Shown piece after piece: positions 17,227 through 25,645 of a DNA stretch of 64,000 nucleotides (position 1 is the stretch's first letter; the number at the start of each line of letters is the position of its first letter). The position numbers and the translations under genes are program-made. Under the pieces are notes generated by a model. That model saw nothing but the letters and a program-made list of their open reading frames with translations. It was not told the origin of the DNA and did no database searches. The stretch comes from Corynebacterium uropygiale (GTDB lineage: Bacteria; Actinomycetota; Actinomycetes; Mycobacteriales; Mycobacteriaceae). Location of the stretch: assembly GCF_021568315.1 (NCBI RefSeq), contig NZ_JAKGSI010000003.1, positions 186,001 through 250,000 of the forward strand, written 5' to 3'.

Positions 17227-18459
17227 GTGAGGAGTCAACGCAACGTCCTAGCAATTGTTCTCGCCGGTGGCGAAGGGAAGCGGTTGTATCCACTCACCGC
17301 GGACCGCGCCAAGCCAGCCGTGCCTTTTGGCGGCACCTACCGACTCATTGACTTCGTTCTCTCGAACCTTGTCAATGCTGGTTTTCTCAAGATCGCCGTC
17401 CTGACTCAGTACAAGTCGCACTCGCTGGACCGGCACATTTCCCAAGCCTGGCAGCTCTCCGGCCCGATCAGCCAGTACATCGCGTCCGTCCCCGCTCAGC
17501 AGCGGCTCGGAAAGCGCTGGTTCACGGGGTCCGCCGACGCCATCCTGCAGTCGATGAACCTCATCGATGATGAGAAGCCGGAGTTCGTCATCGTCTTCGG
17601 CGCCGATCACGTCTACCGCATGGATCCCGGCCAGATGCTCGAGGAGCACATCAAGTCCGGCAAGTCCTGCTCCGTGGCCGGCATCCGCGTGCCCCGGGAG
17701 GAGGCCACCGCCTTCGGCTGCATCCAGTGCACCGAGGACGGCACGATCACCGAGTTCCTCGAGAAGCCCGCCGATCCGCCCGGCACCCCGGACGACCCGT
17801 CGATGACCTACGCCTCCATGGGGAACTACATCTTCACCACGGAAGCCCTCATCGAGGCCCTGCGTGCCGATGAAGACAACGAGGATTCCAAGCACGACAT
17901 GGGCGGGGACATCATCCCGGCCTTCGTCGCCCGCAACGACGCCCACGTCTACGACTTCACGCAGAATGACGTCCCCGGCTCCACCAAGCGCGACCACGCC
18001 TACTGGCGTGACGTCGGGACCATCGACGCCTTCTACGAGGCGCACATGGATCTCATCAGCGTCCACCCGGTCTTCAACCTCTACAACGACCGCTGGCCCA
18101 TCCACTCGACGGACACGATGAACCTGCCCCCGGCCAAGTTCGTCCAGGGCGGCATCGCGCAGTCCTCGATGGTGGCGACCGGCTGCATCATCTCCGGCGG
18201 GACCGTGCGCAACTCGGTCCTCTCCTCCGATGTGCACGTCGCGGAGGGCGCGACGGTGGAGGGCTCGGTCATCATGCCGGGCGTGAGGATCGGCAAGGGC
18301 GCGGTGGTGCGCCACGCCATCGTCGACAAGAACGTGGTGATTGGCCCCGAGGAGATCATCGGCGTGGATCGGCAGCGTGATGAAGAGCGCTTCGTGGTCT
18401 CTGATGGCGGCGTCGTCGTGATCGGAAAGAACGAAGTGGTCAAGACCCACGAAAGCTAA
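17227..18459 (+). CDS. glgC: glucose-1-phosphate adenylyltransferase
   Basis: GlgC makes ADP-glucose from glucose 1-phosphate and ATP for glycogen synthesis. The 410-residue protein has the nucleotidyltransferase signature [17 protein letters not shown] within the first 25 residues, [14 protein letters not shown] just after, the metal-site '[11 protein letters not shown]' near residue 128, and a C-terminal left-handed beta-helix from about residue 305. The GTG at 17227 gives the family's usual length and has a -10 box 7 nt upstream; a GTG at 17200 would add nine residues. Divergent to glgA, so the glycogen pair shares one control region. Confidence 0.92.
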   Translation: MRSQRNVLAIVLAGGEGKRLYPLTADRAKPAVPFGGTYRLIDFVLSNLVNAGFLKIAVLTQYKSHSLDRHISQAWQLSGPISQYIASVPAQQRLGKRWFTGSADAILQSMNLIDDEKPEFVIVFGADHVYRMDPGQMLEEHIKSGKSCSVAGIRVPREEATAFGCIQCTEDGTITEFLEKPADPPGTPDDPSMTYASMGNYIFTTEALIEALRADEDNEDSKHDMGGDIIPAFVARNDAHVYDFTQNDVPGSTKRDHAYWRDVGTIDAFYEAHMDLISVHPVFNLYNDRWPIHSTDTMNLPPAKFVQGGIAQSSMVATGCIISGGTVRNSVLSSDVHVAEGATVEGSVIMPGVRIGKGAVVRHAIVDKNVVIGPEEIIGVDRQRDEERFVVSDGGVVVIGKNEVVKTHES

Positions 18460-18487
18460 GGAAGCCCCCGACTACGACCTTCCTCCG

Positions 18488-18518
18488 GAGGGGGAGCACC
18501 CTGGCGGTGCTCCCCCTC
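18488..18518 (+). terminator. terminator hairpin between glgC and the methyltransferase gene
   Basis: Perfect 13-bp inverted repeat (18488-18500 with 18506-18518), 5-nt loop, between convergent stops. Likely to work in both directions. Confidence 0.75.
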
Positions 18519-18531
18519 ATCCTGTACGGCG

Positions 18532-19188
18532 CTAACGCAGCTTCGTGATGAGCATGAGCCCCGCCCCGAGCGGCAGGCGGGTGACGAGGGCGTCCTCATT
18601 CTCCTGCACCTGCTCCCAGAGCTGGCGTGCGGCCTGGGTGGAGCGGTCGCGGCGGGAGTCATCGGCCAGGGTGCCGTCGAGAAGAGCATCCATGAGGACG
18701 AGGACCCCGCGCGGGGAGAGGAGATGCCAGGCGGAGGCGTAGACGGCGGGGAGATCATCGGCGGCGACGTCGGCAACGATGAGGTGATAGCTGCCGGCAG
18801 CGAGGCGCTTCATGACGTCGAGCGGGCGGGCGGTGAGGAAGCGCGCTCGGTTGGCGGGGTAGCCGGCGGCGGAGAGGGCCTCGCGGGCCATGGTGTGGTG
18901 CTCGACCTCCGGGTCAATGCACGTGAGCGTTTCCTTCTCTGGGAGGCCGCGGAGGATGGTGAGAGCGATGGGCCCCAAGGCCGGGGTGATGGCGATCGCC
19001 CCGCCGCCGCGCTCCGCAGCGGGGGAGGCGCCGAGGGCCGCCACGGTGCCGAGCAGCTGGCCGGTGGGGGCATCGGGGGTAGCAAGCCCGTATTCCTCCG
19101 CACCGTGCAAGGCTTCAGCGAGGGCGGGATCATCCGGGGTTGACGACGCAATGTACGCGCTCAGGGCATCAAAAACAGTATCACTCAC
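18532..19188 (-). CDS. O-methyltransferase-like SAM-binding protein
   Basis: A 218-residue protein of the family-3 O-methyltransferase type: a [13 protein letters not shown] segment near residue 62 in place of the usual SAM-binding 'IGTGxGYS', an acidic TCIDPEVEH near residue 89, and '[17 protein letters not shown]' near 133-149. The same gene lies divergent from sigE in mycobacteria and corynebacteria; the substrate is unknown. The GTG start is 7 nt after a TACACT -10 box. The glycine-rich SAM loop is weaker than in catechol-type enzymes. Confidence 0.82.
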   Translation of the reverse strand: MSDTVFDALSAYIASSTPDDPALAEALHGAEEYGLATPDAPTGQLLGTVAALGASPAAERGGGAIAITPALGPIALTILRGLPEKETLTCIDPEVEHHTMAREALSAAGYPANRARFLTARPLDVMKRLAAGSYHLIVADVAADDLPAVYASAWHLLSPRGVLVLMDALLDGTLADDSRRDRSTQAARQLWEQVQENEDALVTRLPLGAGLMLITKLR

Positions 19189-19195
19189 AGTGCCT

Positions 19196-19201
19196 AGTGT
19201 A
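19196..19201 (-). promoter_or_regulatory. -10 element for a leaderless methyltransferase transcript
   Basis: TACACT on the minus strand ending 7 nt before the GTG at 19188. Confidence 0.45.
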
Positions 19202-19289
19202 CGGCCCGCGGGCGCGAGGACCAGATTGCCAGCAACTTCTCAGGAGTAGCGGTAGAAAAGTCACGGGGTGGCAGTGCACAATAACAACC

Positions 19290-19925
19290 ATGGCTGACAG
19301 CACACCTCCCGCGGAGTTCACCGATCATGGCCCGGTGGGGCCGGACTCGACGGCTCGGGGGACGGCAGCCTTTGATGCTGGGGAGGGGGACATGCCCAGC
19401 TGGGCAGAGCTTGTGGAGGAGCACGCGGAGAGCGTGTATCGGCTCGCCTATCGCCTGTCGGGGAATCCCCACGACGCGGAGGACCTCACCCAAGAAACCT
19501 TCATGAGGGTGTTCCGCTCCCTCCAGAAGTACCGGCCGGGTGCCTTCAAGGCCTGGATTCACCGCATCACGACGAACCTGTTCCTCGACATGGTGCGCCA
19601 CCGCAACAAGATCCGCATGGAGGCCCTGCCCGAGGACAATGAGCGCATCCCCGGCCGGAGCGCCACGCCAGAGCAGGTATATGACGCGACGAACCTCGAT
19701 CCCACGCTCCAGGATGCCCTGGACCAGCTGGCCCCCGATTTCCGCGCCGCGGTGGTGCTCTGCGACGTCATGGGCTACTCCTACGATGAGATCGCGTCGA
19801 CGCTCGGTGTGAAGCTGGGAACGGTGCGCTCCCGCATCCACCGGGGACGGAGCCAAATCCGCTCCTACCTGGAGTCTCAGGCAGCGGTGGACAGTGACGT
19901 CCGCCGTCTTCTCCCCACGAGCTAG
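19290..19925 (+). CDS. sigE: ECF sigma factor SigE
   Basis: A 211-residue ECF sigma factor: region 2 at about residues 40-105 ([21 protein letters not shown] and the [15 protein letters not shown] stretch) and region 4 at about 140-195 ([26 protein letters not shown]). SigE responds to envelope stress in corynebacteria and mycobacteria. The gene order O-methyltransferase (divergent), sigE, anti-sigma gene, tatB is the conserved locus. ATG 19290 gives a family-like length; the open frame continues upstream to 19140 but that part overlaps the divergent gene. Confidence 0.92.
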   Translation: MADSTPPAEFTDHGPVGPDSTARGTAAFDAGEGDMPSWAELVEEHAESVYRLAYRLSGNPHDAEDLTQETFMRVFRSLQKYRPGAFKAWIHRITTNLFLDMVRHRNKIRMEALPEDNERIPGRSATPEQVYDATNLDPTLQDALDQLAPDFRAAVVLCDVMGYSYDEIASTLGVKLGTVRSRIHRGRSQIRSYLESQAAVDSDVRRLLPTS

Positions 19926-19982
19926 CTCACCTCGGGTATCCTTGGGCCCGTATTTTTGGCGTACTCACCGGGGAAGGTGGTG

Positions 19983-20384
19983 ATGGTGATGGTGCACTCG
20001 CAGCACAGGCAGAGGGAATTCGCGTCAGTGGAGCATTTGGGCCCGGAGGCCATTGCCGCGTATGTCGACGGCGAAATGGGCCCGACCGCCCGGCGCCGCG
20101 CCCATCACCATCTGTGCGAATGCGAGGAGTGCCGCAATGAAGTGGATCGGCACCGCATGACCGCGGCGCGGGTTCGCTCCTGCAGGGGCGACGACGTCCC
20201 GATGCCGGAGGACCTCCTCGCCCGCCTCCAGGGCATTGCTGTTGATTGCCACCCGGGGCCGGAAGCTGAGGACACCCCGCATTGCAAGCCGGGGTGGCGC
20301 GAGCGCATCGATCAGGCGCTGCACGGAGATGTGTCCTGGCTGAGCCGCGACCCTCAACGAGTCAGCGGGATGAGAGGCCATTAG
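19983..20384 (+). CDS. zinc-type anti-sigma factor for SigE (RseA/CseE)
   Basis: A 133-residue soluble protein with the zinc anti-sigma signature H-x3-C-x2-C (histidine, then CxxC, within 'HHHLCECEEC' at about residues 42-51) and no membrane helix. Such ZAS proteins bind the sigma factor and release it on oxidative or envelope stress. It lies 57 bp after sigE, matching rseA/cseE. The ATG at 19983 follows GGGGAAGG at a normal distance; a TTG at 19956 and a GTG at 19986 are alternatives. The htrA gene found next in mycobacteria is absent here. Confidence 0.88.
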   Translation: MVMVHSQHRQREFASVEHLGPEAIAAYVDGEMGPTARRRAHHHLCECEECRNEVDRHRMTAARVRSCRGDDVPMPEDLLARLQGIAVDCHPGPEAEDTPHCKPGWRERIDQALHGDVSWLSRDPQRVSGMRGH

Positions 20385-20387
20385 GGT
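20382..20387 (+). promoter_or_regulatory. -10 element for a leaderless tatB transcript
   Basis: TAGGGT, 6 nt before the tatB GTG. It overlaps the stop codon of the anti-sigma gene. Confidence 0.45.
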
Positions 20388-20393
20388 AGAACC

Positions 20394-20873
20394 GTGTTCG
20401 GAATCGGCTGGCCGGAAATCATCTGCATCCTGCTGCTGGGTCTCATCATCATTGGGCCCGAGCGGCTGCCTGGAGTCATCAAGGACGTCCAGGCGGCGCT
20501 CTATGCGGCGCGCAAGGCCATCAACAACGCCAAGGCAGAACTCAATGGTGAGTTCAGCGACCTCGGGGCGGACTTAGAGGAATTTCGCCAGCCGCTCAGC
20601 CAGATTGCCCGTATCCAGCGGATGGGGCCCAAGGCGGCCATCACCCGCGCCCTCTTCGATGATGATGAGGACTTCCTCGACTCCTTTGACCCCAGAAAGA
20701 TCATGAAGGGGGACACAGCGGGCGAGGCCTACCGGAGGCAGGCCCACCAGCAGGATCTCCGAGGGCAGGAGCCCCGGCCGCAGCGGGATAGGGAGACCCC
20801 GCCCACGCAGCGGCACGACGGGCCTGGGCCGGCAGCCCCCTCGGGAGGATTCTCCTGGGATGATGTGACCTAG
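20394..20873 (+). CDS. tatB: Sec-independent protein translocase subunit TatB
   Basis: A 159-residue TatA/B-family protein: N-terminal membrane helix beginning FGIGWPEIICILLLGLI, the GPERLP hinge (about residues 21-26), an amphipathic helix to about residue 55, and a charged, proline-rich tail. TatB, with TatC, recognises twin-arginine signal peptides of folded exported proteins. The glutamate after FGIGWP and the sigE-anti-sigma-tatB order support TatB over TatA. The GTG start has a -10 box 6 nt upstream. Confidence 0.92.
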   Translation: MFGIGWPEIICILLLGLIIIGPERLPGVIKDVQAALYAARKAINNAKAELNGEFSDLGADLEEFRQPLSQIARIQRMGPKAAITRALFDDDEDFLDSFDPRKIMKGDTAGEAYRRQAHQQDLRGQEPRPQRDRETPPTQRHDGPGPAAPSGGFSWDDVT

Positions 20874-20896
20874 CTGGGCGTCGTCGAGAACACTGA

Positions 20897-20932
20897 GCTC
20901 CCCACAGTGCAGATCAACGCGCTGCGGGGAGC
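20897..20932. terminator. hairpin between convergent tatB and mrp
   Basis: GCTCCCC-x-CAG (20897-20907) pairs with CTG-x-GGGGAGC (20922-20932) with one central mismatch; GTTGTTAG follows on the plus strand. Confidence 0.55.
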
Positions 20933-20936
20933 GTTG

Positions 20937-22070
20937 TTAGCGCTGCACCCCGAGGTTAAGGGAACGACCGACGAGGGAGTCCTCGCTGCTGCGGATGCGG
21001 AGGGAATCGGCGATCGCGGTGAAGGCCTTGCCGGAGGGGGACTCGGGCTCGGAGATGGCGACGGGAGTGCCGTGATCGCCGTGGATGCGCAGTGCTGGGT
21101 CCAGGGGGATGCTGCCCAGGAGTGGGGTCTCGGCGCCGGTGATCTGGGTGAGGCGCGTGGCCACGGTCTCGCCGCCGCCGGAGCCGAAGATGTCCATTGT
21201 GCTGCCATCGGGCATGACCATGGCGCCCATGTTCTCGATGACGCCGGCAATCCGCTGGCGGGTCTGCTGCGCGATGCTGCCCGCACGCTCGGCGACCTCG
21301 GCGGCCGCGGCCTGAGGCGTAGTGACGATGATGAGCTCCGCGTTGGGGATGAGCTGCGCCACGGAGATGGCGACGTCGCCGGTGCCGGGAGGCAGGTCGA
21401 GGAGGAGGACGTCCAGGTCACCCCAGAACACATCGACGAGGAACTGCTGGATCGCCCGGTGAAGCATGGGGCCACGCCAGACGACCGGGGCATTGCCCTC
21501 AATGAAATGCCCGATGGAGATCATCTTCACGCCGTGCGCGATGGGCGGCATGATCATGTCATCCACCTGGGTGGGGCGATCCTCCGAGCCCATCATGTGC
21601 GGGATGGAGTGGCCATAAATATCGGCGTCAATGATCCCGACGCGCAAACCCTTCTGCGCGAGAGCGGTCGCGAGGTTCACCGTCACGGAGGACTTGCCCA
21701 CGCCGCCCTTGCCCGATGCGATGGCAAAGACGCGGGTGGTGCTCGAGGGCTCGGCGAAGGGGATGGTGGGCTCGGCCTGCCCGCCGCGGAGGTGATTGCG
21801 CAGCTCGCGGCGCTGCTCGTCGCTCATGACGTCCATCGTCACGGTGACGTTTCGCACGCCGTCGAGCTCCTCGACGGCAGCGCGGGCATTCTGCTGCAGC
21901 GTGTTCTTGAGGGGGCAGCCGGCGATGGTGAGGTAGAGCTCGACGTCGACGTCAGCGCCGTTCACCGAGACGGATTTCACCATCCCTAATTCGGTGATGG
22001 GGCGGCCAATCTCCGGGTCGACAACCCGGGAGAGTGCTTCTCTGACTTGGGATTCGCTCAGTGTAGACAT
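20937..22070 (-). CDS. mrp: Mrp/ApbC-type P-loop ATPase (iron-sulfur carrier family)
   Basis: A 377-residue protein with an N-terminal MIP18/DUF59 domain (about residues 5-85, including the TIAGCPLK cysteine) and a MinD-like ATPase domain with the deviant Walker A SGKGGVGKSS (about 118-127) and a Walker B segment VLLLDLPPGTGD. Mrp proteins transfer Fe-S clusters to apo-proteins. The C-terminal CxxC that binds a cluster in many ApbC proteins is not present; the matching region reads MVMPDGSTMDIFGSGGG. The locus position (after sigE-tatB, convergent) is the mycobacterial one. A -10-like TAGAAT lies 8 nt before the ATG. Confidence 0.9.
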   Translation of the reverse strand: MSTLSESQVREALSRVVDPEIGRPITELGMVKSVSVNGADVDVELYLTIAGCPLKNTLQQNARAAVEELDGVRNVTVTMDVMSDEQRRELRNHLRGGQAEPTIPFAEPSSTTRVFAIASGKGGVGKSSVTVNLATALAQKGLRVGIIDADIYGHSIPHMMGSEDRPTQVDDMIMPPIAHGVKMISIGHFIEGNAPVVWRGPMLHRAIQQFLVDVFWGDLDVLLLDLPPGTGDVAISVAQLIPNAELIIVTTPQAAAAEVAERAGSIAQQTRQRIAGVIENMGAMVMPDGSTMDIFGSGGGETVATRLTQITGAETPLLGSIPLDPALRIHGDHGTPVAISEPESPSGKAFTAIADSLRIRSSEDSLVGRSLNLGVQR

Positions 22071-22078
22071 CGTTTCTT

Positions 22079-22084
22079 ATTCTA
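22079..22084 (-). promoter_or_regulatory. possible -10 element for mrp
   Basis: TAGAAT on the minus strand, 8 nt before the mrp ATG and sharing its TAG with the stop codon of the DUF1003 gene. A weak AAGAAA could instead serve as ribosome-binding site. Confidence 0.35.
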
Positions 22085-22642
22085 GCGAGGCTCGTCCTCG
22101 ATGAGGTCACCTTGGGTGGGCTCGCTGAGGTGCTCGTGGGTTTCCTGCTGATCGGCGGAGACGTCGTCGAGGCGTGCCTCGATGCGGTCGAGGACGCTGT
22201 GGAGATCCTCCAGCTCGTGGCGGAGATAATCGCGAGAGACCATGTCTCCAATCGCGAGGCGCACGCCGGCGAGCTCCCGGGCGAGGAACTCCGTGTCCGC
22301 CTTCGTCTGCTCCGCCCGGTGGCGGTCCTGCTGGATGGCCAACTTGTCCCGATCCTCCTGACGGTTTTGGGCGAGGAGGATAAGCGGCGCCGCGTAGGCC
22401 GCCTGAGTCGAGAACGCGAGGTTGAGCAGGATGAACGGGAAGCGATCCCAGTTCCACCAGAACCCGCCCACGTTGAGCGCGATCCACGCGACGACGATCA
22501 CCGTCTGCCACATGAGGTAGCGGCCGGTGCCGAAGAACCGGGCGACGTTCTCCGCCGCCTCGCCGACGACGTTGTCATCAATGGTGAAGAGCCGGCGCCG
22601 CGTGGTGGCGACGGGGGTATCCAGTTCGTGCGACTGTGCCAT
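22082..22642 (-). CDS. DUF1003 membrane protein
   Basis: A 186-residue protein of the DUF1003 family: a cytoplasmic N-terminus, two close membrane helices (about residues 44-62 and 68-90), the conserved PFILLNLAFSTQAAYAAPLI segment with the family's NRQEDRD stretch just after, and a long C-terminal helical region rich in charged residues (coiled-coil-like, about 95-170). Function is unknown. It lies 12 bp downstream of the MgtE_N/CBS gene on the same strand, as in the mycobacterial gene pair at this place. Confidence 0.88.
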   Translation of the reverse strand: MAQSHELDTPVATTRRRLFTIDDNVVGEAAENVARFFGTGRYLMWQTVIVVAWIALNVGGFWWNWDRFPFILLNLAFSTQAAYAAPLILLAQNRQEDRDKLAIQQDRHRAEQTKADTEFLARELAGVRLAIGDMVSRDYLRHELEDLHSVLDRIEARLDDVSADQQETHEHLSEPTQGDLIEDEPR

Positions 22643-22654
22643 GAGGGGCCCTTC

Positions 22655-23959
22655 CTAGGAGGTCGTCGGGGTAGTCGGGGTGGTGGTGGGGTTGAGGCGC
22701 CAATCGTCCTCGCGCCAGTCCTCGGGGAGGAGGTGGTCGAGGAGGTCATCGACGGCGACCGCGCCGAGGAGATGCCGGTCCTCGTCGACGACCGGCCCGC
22801 ATACGAGGTTGTACGTCGCGAAGTAGCGGGCCGCGGTCTCCTGGGTGTCCGTGGCGTAGAGCGGTGGGAGATCCGGGTCGAGAACCCCGGCCACCAGCGA
22901 GGCCGGCGGCTCGCGGAGCAGCCGCTGAAGGTGGACGCAGCCGAGGTAGCGGCCGGTCGGGGTGGCCGTCGGCGGACGCACCACGAACACCATGGAGGAC
23001 AGCGAGGTGGGCAGGTCGGGATCGCGGGCGAGGGCAAGGGCCTCAGCGACCGTGGTCTGCGGAGTGAGAATGAGCGGCTCCGGGGTCATGAGGGCGCCCA
23101 CGGTGTCGGGGGAGAAGCTCATGAGGCGCCGGACGGGGGCGGACTCCTCCGGGTCCATGAGGCCGAGGAGCACCTCGGCCCGGGTGGCGGGGAGCTCGCC
23201 GAGGAGGTCGGCGGCATCGTCCGGGTCCATCTCCTCGAGGACGTCGGCGGCGCGCTCAATACCGAGGGACTCGAGGACCTCCGTCTGCTCATCCTCGGGG
23301 AGCTCCTGGAGGACGTCGGCGAGGCGCTCATCGTTGAGCTCTCGCGCAATCTGCTCCCGCGTGCGGCGGGGCAGGTCAGCGAGGATGTTCGCGACGTCGG
23401 CAGGGCGGAGGTCATCGAATCCGGCGATCATCTCGACGGTCGCCGCGGAGGCCTCGCTGAAGTCCGGCGCGATGCCATGGACGAATCGGAACGGCACCGT
23501 GGAGAGCGAGGGCGTGCGGCCGAAGCTCGGGCGGGTGGTGAACACGGCAACGCGGCTGATGACCCAGTCACGGGTACGGGTGCGCTCGAGTTCGACGTCG
23601 GCGATTTCGAGGGGGCGATCGTGGAGCTCGGGGGAGTCGGGGTCGTCGGTATGGATCTTCGTCCCGATGATGTCCCCGAGGATCGTGGCCTCCCCGGCGC
23701 GGGGCACAAAAGTGCGCAGGGAGACAGAGCCGGTGGTGAGGGTGATGTCGCCGGGCTCGATGCTGGCGATCCGCAGCATCGGGAGGAAGATCCTTCGCTT
23801 GGTATTGAGCTCGACGACGAGCCCGAGCGCCCGAGACGTGTGGCCCTGGGGGCGAAGGCCGGTCACCACATCGCGGACCCGGCCAAGAGCTTCCCCGTCA
23901 GGCGTGTGGACTTCCATGCCTCGGAGCCGGCCGGCGTACACGCGATCAATGAGACTCAT
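22655..23959 (-). CDS. PRC-barrel / MgtE N-terminal / CBS-domain protein
   Basis: A 434-residue soluble protein. Domains in order: a PRC-barrel-like N-terminus (about residues 5-90, 'MEVHTPDGEALGRVRDV'), a repeat-rich MgtE N-terminal superhelix (about 185-290, repeats such as ELNDERLADVLQELPEDE and ADVLEEMDPDDAADLL), and a CBS-domain region (about 290-420). It lacks the MgtE transmembrane channel, so it is not a magnesium transporter by itself and may be a regulatory or sensor protein. ATG 23959 gives the conserved MSLIDRVYAG start; the track to 24058 is upstream sequence. Confidence 0.85.
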   Translation of the reverse strand: MSLIDRVYAGRLRGMEVHTPDGEALGRVRDVVTGLRPQGHTSRALGLVVELNTKRRIFLPMLRIASIEPGDITLTTGSVSLRTFVPRAGEATILGDIIGTKIHTDDPDSPELHDRPLEIADVELERTRTRDWVISRVAVFTTRPSFGRTPSLSTVPFRFVHGIAPDFSEASAATVEMIAGFDDLRPADVANILADLPRRTREQIARELNDERLADVLQELPEDEQTEVLESLGIERAADVLEEMDPDDAADLLGELPATRAEVLLGLMDPEESAPVRRLMSFSPDTVGALMTPEPLILTPQTTVAEALALARDPDLPTSLSSMVFVVRPPTATPTGRYLGCVHLQRLLREPPASLVAGVLDPDLPPLYATDTQETAARYFATYNLVCGPVVDEDRHLLGAVAVDDLLDHLLPEDWREDDWRLNPTTTPTTPTTS

Positions 23960-24239
23960 ATCTCCACCCTTACACTCAAATTCCTGGACAACGCACTGAA
24001 AGGGACCTGAGTCCAGAACCGGAATCCGGCCCCGATTCTTCCCGGTGCGGGTGTGCACCTGCCCGCTGGCGAAGGCGCTTCATATTCTTTTTATCACCAG
24101 AGATAGTGTCGAAGAATGTGCGGCCTGGTGGGGGCTTGTGAGTGTGAACCGTGGAACACCGAGGAACGATGAGGAGCCCCGGGGCGTTCATAATAGAGTG
24201 GCAGTATCGCACCCGGACGCGCAGAGGAGACGATTCACC

Positions 24240-24794
24240 ATGGTTCACCAGGATCCCCAGCGGCGCGCCAGCGCTTCCCTTCGCGAGCGCCGGCGCCCGA
24301 CCGGATGGCCTGTGGGGAGCTTCAGCACCTATGAGCAGGCCCAGGCTGCAGTGGATATGCTCTCGGACCGCGAGTTCCCGGTCGCGGAGCTCACCATTGT
24401 CGGCGTGGACCTCATCGAGGTGGAGAACGTCACCGGCCGCCTCACCTGGGGCAAGGTGCTGGCCAGCGGCGCCGGTTCGGGCGCCTGGCTGGGCGTTTTC
24501 TTTGGCCTGCTCATGGGAATCTTCGGTCAGGGGTGGCTCATGCCGCTCATCACCGGGATCATCATGGGCGTCATCTTCGGGATGATCATGGTCGCGGTTC
24601 CCTATGCGGCGACGCGCGGGCGCCGGGACTTCACCTCCTCCTCGACGATCGTGGCCGGCCGCTACGACGTCATCTGCACGCCCTCCCTCGCCCGCCAGGC
24701 CCGGGACATGATTGCGGAGAGCGGGATCGCCGGGCAGCCCGCCCCGGACACCCGGGCGCCTCGGCCCGCGGAGAACGACGGGGAGGATGCATGA
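24240..24794 (+). CDS. general stress protein 17M-like membrane protein
   Basis: A 184-residue protein with an N-terminal stress-protein 17M/YflT-type domain (about residues 23-60: 'VGSFSTYEQAQAAVDMLS' and FPVAELTIVGVDL) and two glycine-rich membrane helices (about 78-100 and 102-125), then a cytoplasmic tail. Function is unknown. ATG 24240 has a good AGAGGAGA ribosome-binding site; the longer open frame to 24045 has none. Its stop overlaps the ATG of the lipoprotein gene by 4 bp. Confidence 0.83.
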   Translation: MVHQDPQRRASASLRERRRPTGWPVGSFSTYEQAQAAVDMLSDREFPVAELTIVGVDLIEVENVTGRLTWGKVLASGAGSGAWLGVFFGLLMGIFGQGWLMPLITGIIMGVIFGMIMVAVPYAATRGRRDFTSSSTIVAGRYDVICTPSLARQARDMIAESGIAGQPAPDTRAPRPAENDGEDA

Positions 24795-25516
24795 GGCTGA
24801 CGTCGTCGCGAACTCTGGGGGCTCTCAGCGTGGTGGGGGCCCTCGCGCTGGGGGGCTGTGCCTCCGCTGAACCGGGGCCCGAAGCCCAGGAGAAGCCGAA
24901 CCAGGCGCTGGTGGTCGGTGTGAGCGTGAACTCGATGGAGCAGATGGTGCTGGGCGAGCTCCTCCAGCAGGCGCTCAACGCCGAGGGCGTGCCCGCCACG
25001 ATGCAGGTGGACACGAACGGGGGCAGCTCGCCGCTGGAGCTCCTGCGGAATGGGCACGCGGACATAGCGGTGGGGTGCACCGGCACTCTGCTGGAGCAGA
25101 TGGATGCCTCGGCGGCGAAGTCCCTGACGGCCAAGCAAGAGCAGGCCGAGGGGGCCCAGGAGGGGCAGGACTTCCAGGACACGGTGTATAAGACCCTCGT
25201 CGCGACGATGCCGGGATCCTATGACATGACGGATCCCTCGACCGCGCAGGGGTGCATGAACACCGCGCAGGGGAAGCTGCCGCAGAACATCGTCCCGGTG
25301 TATCGCAAGGAGGCCGTGAGCCGCTACGCCTACGAGGCCCTCAACACGGTGAACCGCACTCTCACGACGAAAGACCTCGAGGAAATCATGCAGGAAGCCA
25401 AAGACAACGCCTCCATCTCTGAGGCGGTGAGCCACTTCCTCGCGACGCACAGCCTGGGCGGCGGAGGCGGCGCCGAGGGCCAGATCAAGACGCAGGACGA
25501 GAAGACGGACATCTAG
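24791..25516 (+). CDS. lipoprotein with substrate-binding-protein-like fold
   Basis: A 241-residue exported lipoprotein: signal peptide with a LGGC lipobox (Cys23), then a domain resembling periplasmic binding proteins of the osmoprotectant (OpuAC/ProX) type, with 'LVVGVSVNSMEQMVLGELL' and 'GHADIAVGCTGTLLEQM'. It has no transporter genes next to it, so it may act alone or with a distant permease. The start overlaps the preceding gene by 4 bp. The family assignment is tentative. Confidence 0.7.
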   Translation: MRLTSSRTLGALSVVGALALGGCASAEPGPEAQEKPNQALVVGVSVNSMEQMVLGELLQQALNAEGVPATMQVDTNGGSSPLELLRNGHADIAVGCTGTLLEQMDASAAKSLTAKQEQAEGAQEGQDFQDTVYKTLVATMPGSYDMTDPSTAQGCMNTAQGKLPQNIVPVYRKEAVSRYAYEALNTVNRTLTTKDLEEIMQEAKDNASISEAVSHFLATHSLGGGGGAEGQIKTQDEKTDI

Positions 25517-25577
25517 CGCGCCGGGTAGCGAGTGGGCATCGTGCCCCTTCGCGCGTGGTGTGCTCACGATAGGGGAC

Positions 25578-25610
25578 GCCCCCTCTCACCGTGTGGTGGG
25601 AGGGGCCGTT
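25578..25610. terminator. terminator hairpin between the lipoprotein gene and odhA
   Basis: GCCCCCTCTCACC (25578-25590) pairs with GGTGGGAGGGGC (25595-25606), one wobble, 4-nt loop, followed by GTTCT. It lies between convergent genes and may serve both. Confidence 0.7.
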
Positions 25611-25645
25611 CTCTGTGCGCGCCGTGAGGCGCTGAGAGGAGGCGA

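Noticed and set aside
22112..24010. 632-residue plus-strand open frame
   Set aside because: Antisense to the DUF1003 and MgtE_N/CBS genes, both of which have clear domains.
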